Source: CAVHXA01 sp963639765 (GTDB taxonomy: Bacteria > Bacillota > Clostridia > Oscillospirales > Oscillospiraceae). Taken from it: a stretch of 9,414 bases of DNA. Position 1 is the stretch's first letter. Every line of letters starts with the position of its first letter. The stretch lies in NCBI GenBank assembly GCA_963639765.1, contig CAVHXA010000072.1:1-9414 (forward strand), read 5' to 3'. The translations under genes and the position numbers were made by a program. Positions 6,219-9,414 of this stretch are shown here, one piece after another. The notes under the pieces were generated by a model. The model worked only from the letters and a program-made list of their open reading frames with translations, ran no database searches and was not told where the DNA came from.

Positions 6219-7670
6219 TTATTGCGCAGCAGCAAGCTCCAGCCTGCCGCCGGAGGGAAGTGTGAAGGAGCCCGACTCTGCCGCCAGTGCCCGGATGGTT
6301 ACACCCTCTGGAGCGTCGATTGCGGACAGCGCACACGCATCCATAATGACCACGTCGGAGTCGGCCGAAGCCAACCAGCCGGCACCTGCTTCGAGCTTGA
6401 GGAAGCAGTGTTTGAGTGCGCCTGTCAACCGGGACTGCGCATCGATGAAGACGTACATATCGCGGTCGGTGTCTTCGTGAACCATATCACCTTCATAGGA
6501 TCCGTTCTTGAGGTTTATGCGGATGCCATAGACCTTTGCACCGCCGGTTTTGGTGGCGTTTGGATCGTCGTTGATAATGGAATGAACCAGTACGCCGTTT
6601 TCGGCAAAGATGCCGCAGCGGTCGAATTCGATGTCTGCATTCTGGCTCTTGATGATTACGGCGTCTTTTTTGCACTCTACGTCGGTGGCAAAGCATTTGA
6701 GCACGCCGACCTCTTCTTTCATGCCCATCACGCAGTGAATCATGTTGAAATAGGTTCCGCATCTGCAGTGGCAGTTTTTGTAGGTGATGTCGCATTCGCC
6801 CGCCATAATGCCCGCCATATGTGCAACGTCAAAGTCGCAGTCGGCAAATTCGTTGTGGCAGCAGCCATCGGCATAGGTGCCGTAGCCGGCTTTTGTTGTG
6901 ATTACCTTGCAGCCGACTGCTTCAAGGCGTACGAAACCCATGGATCCGTCTGTGGACAAAGCGGCCCAGCCGTCACCGATAATGGTGGAATTATAGAAAA
7001 AGCTGTAGGAGTTGGACTGTGTGCAGTGTGTGCGCGTGTTGCCCGCAATTTCGAGAGCTGCCGGCGGATTGGACGAGCTGGGCTCCGGCGCATCCGAACC
7101 AAAGGGAGCGCCCATGGAAATCAGGGTGGAATCGTATACCTTCAATACGCTGTATTCTTCTGCCGAGGTGCAGCAGCGCGCCTGCCCGTTGGAATAGATG
7201 TTGGCGTTGCGCAGTGTAAGGATGGCATGATCGTAGCTGGCCACACCGGCCCGCTCGGTCCCCAGACCCGCACCCTTGCCGGAGAGGGAAATGGCAGCGC
7301 CGTCTATTTCGTATTCACCTTCGCCTGTGGCAAAAATACCTCCGACATCGCCGTTGTATGTGACGATGCGAACATCGGTTGCAAGATCATCGTCGAAGTC
7401 GCCGCCATAGATGTATTGGCCGAGCATAGCATCCTTCTGCAGAACGCCATGGTCGATTTTAACGGAAGGCGTACCGGGCGTTCCCCCCATTCCCGGAGGG
7501 CCGCCTGCGCCGGGACCACCACCTGGGCCACCGGGACCTCCGGGTCCTCCGGGTCCACCACCTGGTCCACCGGGGCCTTCTCCCATGCTGGCCAGCATTT
7601 CTTCTAAAGAGGGCATCTTAAAGGGCTGCTTTTCGAGCATTTCGACGTTCAGGCCTTTGATTTCTGTCAT
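6219..7670 (-). CDS. Unrecognised beta-helix-like, cysteine-rich protein with a Gly/Pro-rich N-terminal segment
   Basis: A 483-residue protein of unknown function. Residues 1-31 are a short, mostly polar and amphipathic N-terminus with no signal peptide. Residues 32-68 are almost only Gly and Pro in PGG-type repeats. From about 70 on, the sequence runs in short strand-turn units rich in Asp, Asn, Gly, Ile and Val (for example ILTLRNANIYSNG, ADIEFDRCGIFAENG, VYGIRINLKNGSYEGD). This is the look of a right-handed parallel beta-helix, as in pectate-lyase-like proteins. I count 17 cysteines, 12 of them between 254 and 352, including CC (270-271) and CHCRC (300-304). With no export signal, a reduced cytoplasmic location or metal binding is plausible. 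The ATG at 7670 is chosen because AAAGGAG lies 7 nt upstream; the ATG at 7709 has no ribosome binding site. It leads the operon with the racemase, which suggests shared function, but I see no catalytic motif. Confidence 0.8.
   Translation of the reverse strand: MTEIKGLNVEMLEKQPFKMPSLEEMLASMGEGPGGPGGGPGGPGGPGGPGGGPGAGGPPGMGGTPGTPSVKIDHGVLQKDAMLGQYIYGGDFDDDLATDVRIVTYNGDVGGIFATGEGEYEIDGAAISLSGKGAGLGTERAGVASYDHAILTLRNANIYSNGQARCCTSAEEYSVLKVYDSTLISMGAPFGSDAPEPSSSNPPAALEIAGNTRTHCTQSNSYSFFYNSTIIGDGWAALSTDGSMGFVRLEAVGCKVITTKAGYGTYADGCCHNEFADCDFDVAHMAGIMAGECDITYKNCHCRCGTYFNMIHCVMGMKEEVGVLKCFATDVECKKDAVIIKSQNADIEFDRCGIFAENGVLVHSIINDDPNATKTGGAKVYGIRINLKNGSYEGDMVHEDTDRDMYVFIDAQSRLTGALKHCFLKLEAGAGWLASADSDVVIMDACALSAIDAPEGVTIRALAAESGSFTLPSGGRLELAAAQ
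7467..7577 (-). repeat. Gly/Pro-rich (PGG)n coding repeat
   Basis: This stretch encodes residues 32-68 of the beta-helix-like protein, nearly all Gly and Pro, with GPGG units in irregular register and a tail of GMGGTPGTP. The spacing is not strict Gly-X-Y over its whole length, so a collagen triple helix is possible but not required. The low-complexity DNA is prone to replication slippage, so its length may vary between strains. Confidence 0.85.
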
Positions 7671-7716
7671 AAGAACACTCCTTTGTTGATGGTATTCTGA
7701 AATATTCATAAAACCA

Positions 7717-7733
7717 TGCCGAACGGTTCGGCA
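7717..7733. promoter_or_regulatory. 17-bp palindrome at the transcription start of the beta-helix/racemase operon
   Basis: TGCCGAAC-G-GTTCGGCA has 8-bp arms around a single base. It lies just downstream of the predicted minus-strand start (about 7738) and 47 bp before the start codon. It fits a dimeric repressor operator; as RNA it would be a short hairpin followed by UGGUUUU, so attenuation is an alternative. Confidence 0.5.
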
Positions 7734-7744
7734 GAATCACCTTC

Positions 7745-7773
7745 AGTATATCCGATACCCGGTCGAATTGCAA
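7745..7773 (-). promoter_or_regulatory. Promoter of the beta-helix/racemase operon
   Basis: On the minus strand, TTGCAA (7773-7768) and TATACT (7750-7745) are exactly 17 bp apart. The start would be near 7738, directly next to the palindrome at 7717-7733. Confidence 0.55.
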
Positions 7774-7774
7774 T

Positions 7775-7818
7775 CTGCGTTTTCATTGTAATTGAAAATG
7801 CAATTGAAAATAACGCAG
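7775..7818. repeat. AT-rich inverted and direct repeats upstream of the beta-helix promoter
   Basis: CTGCGTT (7775-7781) and AACGCAG (7812-7818) are inverted copies flanking two direct copies of AATTGAAAAT (7790-7799 and 7802-7811) in 12-bp register. The block lies immediately upstream of the minus-strand -35 box, a usual place for an activator site or UP-element-like sequence. Function is not shown. Confidence 0.35.
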
Positions 7819-7865
7819 CTGACAATGCCGCCCCAGACATATTTGCCTTGATTTCCGGACGATTT

Positions 7866-7874
7866 TGATATAAC
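7866..7874 (+). promoter_or_regulatory. Extended -10 promoter for mobB
   Basis: TGATATAAC is an extended -10 (TGN plus TATAAC, one mismatch to TATAAT). No convincing -35 is present; TTGATT at 15 bp and TTGCCT at about 20 bp are both off-spacing. The start would be near 7881, placing the transcript's 5' end at the base of the leader hairpin. Confidence 0.45.
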
Positions 7875-7875
7875 C

Positions 7876-7946
7876 TAAGGCAATACCGCACAATTCGTCT
7901 GCAGCATTCGTCGGATGCACTTACCTCTTTATGTGGTGTTGCCTTA
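7876..7946 (+). ncRNA. Candidate structured leader RNA of mobB
   Basis: Arms 7876-7890 and 7932-7946 form a continuous 15-bp stem in plus-strand RNA, with G-U wobbles at 7884/7938 and 7888/7934. Inside is a second hairpin, GCATTC-GTC-GGATGC (7904-7918), with one wobble at 7908/7914. All three departures from Watson-Crick pairing are wobbles on the plus strand and would be A-C mismatches on the minus strand, which points to a plus-strand RNA structure. The single-stranded CCTCTT (7924-7929) could pair with the mobB ribosome binding site AAGGGAG (7958-7964) over 5 bp. If transcription starts near 7881 the first few stem pairs are lost. It does not resemble the molybdenum-cofactor riboswitch as I know it. 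A small mobile hairpin repeat is the main alternative. Confidence 0.5.
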
Positions 7947-7972
7947 ATGCTGTAATGAAGGGAGTCCTGTTT

Positions 7973-8446
7973 ATGTCTGCGGCTGTGCTGGCTGTTTCCG
8001 GCTGCAAAAACAGCGGAAAGACCACTCTGATTGAATCTCTCGTTCCCCTGCTGACACAGGCAGGTTTACGTATAGCAGTGATCAAGCATGATGGTCACAG
8101 CTTTTCTCCCGATGTTCCGAACACCGACACATGGCGATTTCTGCAAGCCGGGGCTGTTGGAACTGTTGTTTTCGACAGCGAAAAGTTTATGGCTGTTCGG
8201 CGGACATCGGTGGATGCTCGATTTCTGATTGAGCTCTTCCCCGAGGCGGATCTTGTTCTGCTTGAGGGCTTTAAAGAATCAGACTGGCCCAAGCTCCGAA
8301 TCGACAACGGACAGGTCAGCTGCAGTTTTTGCAGCCGCAGCTTCTGCCGGAACGATACAGAAGCGATTGCAGCGCTTATCCTATCCGAACTGACCGACCG
8401 AGGATATTTCATGCAGTTCCGCACAAATGCGTCCGAGGATTTCTGA
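7973..8446 (+). CDS. mobB: MobB, molybdopterin-guanine dinucleotide biosynthesis adaptor GTPase
   Basis: A 157-residue P-loop protein. GCKNSGKTT (10-18) is the MobB Walker A. AVIKHDGHSF (35-44), the DTWRFLQAGA segment (52-61) and LVLLEGFKESDWPKL (94-108, Walker B region) are family hallmarks. MobB binds GTP and assists MobA in attaching GMP or another nucleotide to molybdopterin, so the organism probably makes a dinucleotide form of the molybdenum cofactor. A C-terminal Cys pair region (CSFCSRSFC, 117-125) is visible. The ATG at 7973 is chosen because AAGGGAG lies 8 nt upstream; an in-frame ATG at 7931 would start inside the leader hairpin without a ribosome binding site. No mobA, moa, moe or mod gene is in the window. 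The next gene, proC, begins 80 bp downstream and has no evident functional link. Confidence 0.92.
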   Translation: MSAAVLAVSGCKNSGKTTLIESLVPLLTQAGLRIAVIKHDGHSFSPDVPNTDTWRFLQAGAVGTVVFDSEKFMAVRRTSVDARFLIELFPEADLVLLEGFKESDWPKLRIDNGQVSCSFCSRSFCRNDTEAIAALILSELTDRGYFMQFRTNASEDF

Positions 8447-8526
8447 CAGGCCTCTTGTCCCAAAAATTCCCTGTTGAATCTTTTGTCGAATGATGCGGTT
8501 CTGCATAACAAACAGGAGTTTATAAC

Positions 8527-9351
8527 ATGAATAAAACCATTGCCTTTATCGGCGCGGGAAACATGGGCGGAGCCCTTGCCCGTGCTGCCTGCCGCGCCGT
8601 AGATCCCATGCAGATTGTCATCTGCACTCTGCATCCCGAAAACTCTGAGAGGCTGTCTCTTGAACTGGGCTGCCTGGCTGCACCTGCCGCAGCTCAGGCT
8701 GCCACAGGTGCAGAATATGTCATGCTGTGCGTAAAGCCGCAGTATTATGCGCAGGTACTGCGCGATCTTCTGCCCGTACTCAGAGAAAATGCCGACTTGG
8801 GCTTTTGTCAGACACTTGTGTCTATCGTGGCCGGAGTAACAATCAACAGTCTTTCTTCTATTCTTGCCGAGGCTGATCTAAAAATGCCAATCATTCGCAT
8901 GATGCCAAATACGCCTGCTGCCATAGGAAAAGGCGTGATGCTGGTGGCCGCAAACGATGCCGTTTCGGTTGAAAACAGCGAACATTTTCGTCAGCTGCTG
9001 AAATTCGGCGGAATGTTGATACCCATGAGTGAACAGATGCTGGACCTTTCTACTCCGATCAGCGGCTGCGGACCTGCTTTTGTATACATGTTTATCGACG
9101 CATTGGCTGACGGTGGTGTGCAGATCGGTATCCCGAGAGAGCAGGCAAGGCTGTTGGCTGCTCAAACGGTTTTGGGATCCGCCTCAATGATTCTGGAAAG
9201 CGGCATGCATCCGGGTGAGTTAAAAGACGCTGTCTGTTCGCCGGGCGGATCAACCATTGTCGGAGTTGAAAAACTGGAGGAACATTCCTTTCGTTATGCC
9301 GTGGCTCAGGCTGTCAAAGCAGCCTATGACCGCAACTGTCAGCTTGGATAG
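8527..9351 (+). CDS. proC: Pyrroline-5-carboxylate reductase
   Basis: A 274-residue enzyme of normal length that reduces 1-pyrroline-5-carboxylate to proline with NAD(P)H, the last step of proline synthesis, in the cytoplasm. The N-terminal Rossmann motif is GAGNMGGA (9-16), followed by VKPQ (69-72), RMMPNTPAAIGKG (124-136), SGCGPAF (179-185) and the C-terminal signature ELKDAVCSPGGSTIVGVEKL (231-250), which has Cys in place of the usual Thr before SPGG. AGGAG sits 8 nt before the ATG. The 80-bp gap after mobB has no obvious terminator, so the two may be cotranscribed; only weak promoter-like sequence (TTGTCG, 17 bp, TAACAA) is seen there. No proA or proB is in the window. The last 63 bases of the window after the stop hold nothing I can support. 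Confidence 0.96.
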   Translation: MNKTIAFIGAGNMGGALARAACRAVDPMQIVICTLHPENSERLSLELGCLAAPAAAQAATGAEYVMLCVKPQYYAQVLRDLLPVLRENADLGFCQTLVSIVAGVTINSLSSILAEADLKMPIIRMMPNTPAAIGKGVMLVAANDAVSVENSEHFRQLLKFGGMLIPMSEQMLDLSTPISGCGPAFVYMFIDALADGGVQIGIPREQARLLAAQTVLGSASMILESGMHPGELKDAVCSPGGSTIVGVEKLEEHSFRYAVAQAVKAAYDRNCQLG

Positions 9352-9414
9352 CTGCCAATCCCACAGCCGCAGCTTTGGATTCCATGGTTGACTTTACCCC
9401 GCTTGTCTGTTATG

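Noticed and set aside
6153..7607. Long plus-strand open frame of 484 codons opposite the beta-helix gene
   Set aside because: It has no ribosome binding site, its product is an Ala/Val/Cys-rich composition without recognisable motifs, and the opposite strand has AAAGGAG, a sensible promoter and a coherent beta-strand repeat pattern.
7575..7670. N-terminal segment of the beta-helix protein as a RiPP leader peptide
   Set aside because: The protein is far too large, and there is no modifying enzyme or leader motif nearby; the racemase is of the free amino acid type.
7411..7689. Plus-strand proline-rich frame opposite the (PGG)n repeat
   Set aside because: The Gly-Pro repeat is low-complexity DNA that also reads as Pro-Gly on the other strand. 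There is no start context, and the minus-strand gene explains it.
7876..7946. Miniature transposable element: flanks CTAA and TTAA resemble a YTAR-type target site duplication
   Set aside because: The duplication is imperfect and the strand-specific wobble pattern favours RNA structure. It remains the main alternative and is recorded in the finding.
8470..8516. CCTGTT/AACAGG inverted repeat that could mask the proC ribosome binding site
   Set aside because: Only 6 bp with a 35-nt loop, so too weak to claim regulation.
9352..9414. ATG at about 9384 as the start of a further gene
   Set aside because: No ribosome binding site precedes it and only about ten codons are visible.

Overview
The window looks like a chromosomal segment from an anaerobic Firmicute, most likely class Clostridia. 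The reasons are strong AGGAGG-type ribosome binding sites, TTGACA/TATAAT-type promoters, moderate G+C, and gene families common there: a Tet-like GTPase fused to a YacP/Rae1 domain, a beta-keto acid cleavage enzyme, and stand-alone mobB and proC. I cannot name a genus. No transposase, integrase, phage gene, tRNA, rRNA or CRISPR array is visible.

Layout, left to right. (1) A rho-independent terminator (57-106) and the gene it serves, on the minus strand (187-2730): a large ribosome-dependent GTPase of the Tet/EF-G superfamily carrying a C-terminal Rae1-like (YacP/NYN) endoribonuclease domain. (2) A 254-bp divergent intergenic region with one good promoter on each strand. (3) A plus-strand two-gene operon: a thiolase (2985-4235) and a BKACE/DUF849/Kce-type beta-keto acid cleavage enzyme (4261-5160), closed by a near-perfect palindromic terminator (5218-5253) that can serve both strands. 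(4) A minus-strand two-gene operon: a beta-helix-like, cysteine-rich protein with a Gly/Pro-rich N-terminal segment (6219-7670), followed by a DapF-fold amino acid racemase most like the CntK histidine racemase (5411-6205). (5) A 302-bp divergent intergenic region (7671-7972) with promoters, a 17-bp palindrome in the minus leader, and a candidate structured RNA in front of mobB. (6) Plus-strand mobB (7973-8446) and proC (8527-9351).

The genes form separate small transcription units rather than one pathway. The thiolase and BKACE fit together: the BKACE would transfer acetyl-CoA's CoA to the acyl part of a beta-keto acid and release acetoacetate, and after CoA activation by an enzyme not seen here the thiolase would yield two acetyl-CoA. 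The most interesting items are the GTPase-Rae1 fusion, the unrecognised beta-helix protein paired with a racemase, the BKACE lacking the Glu14 equivalent of Kce, and the mobB leader hairpin, whose every departure from perfect pairing is a G-U wobble on the coding strand.
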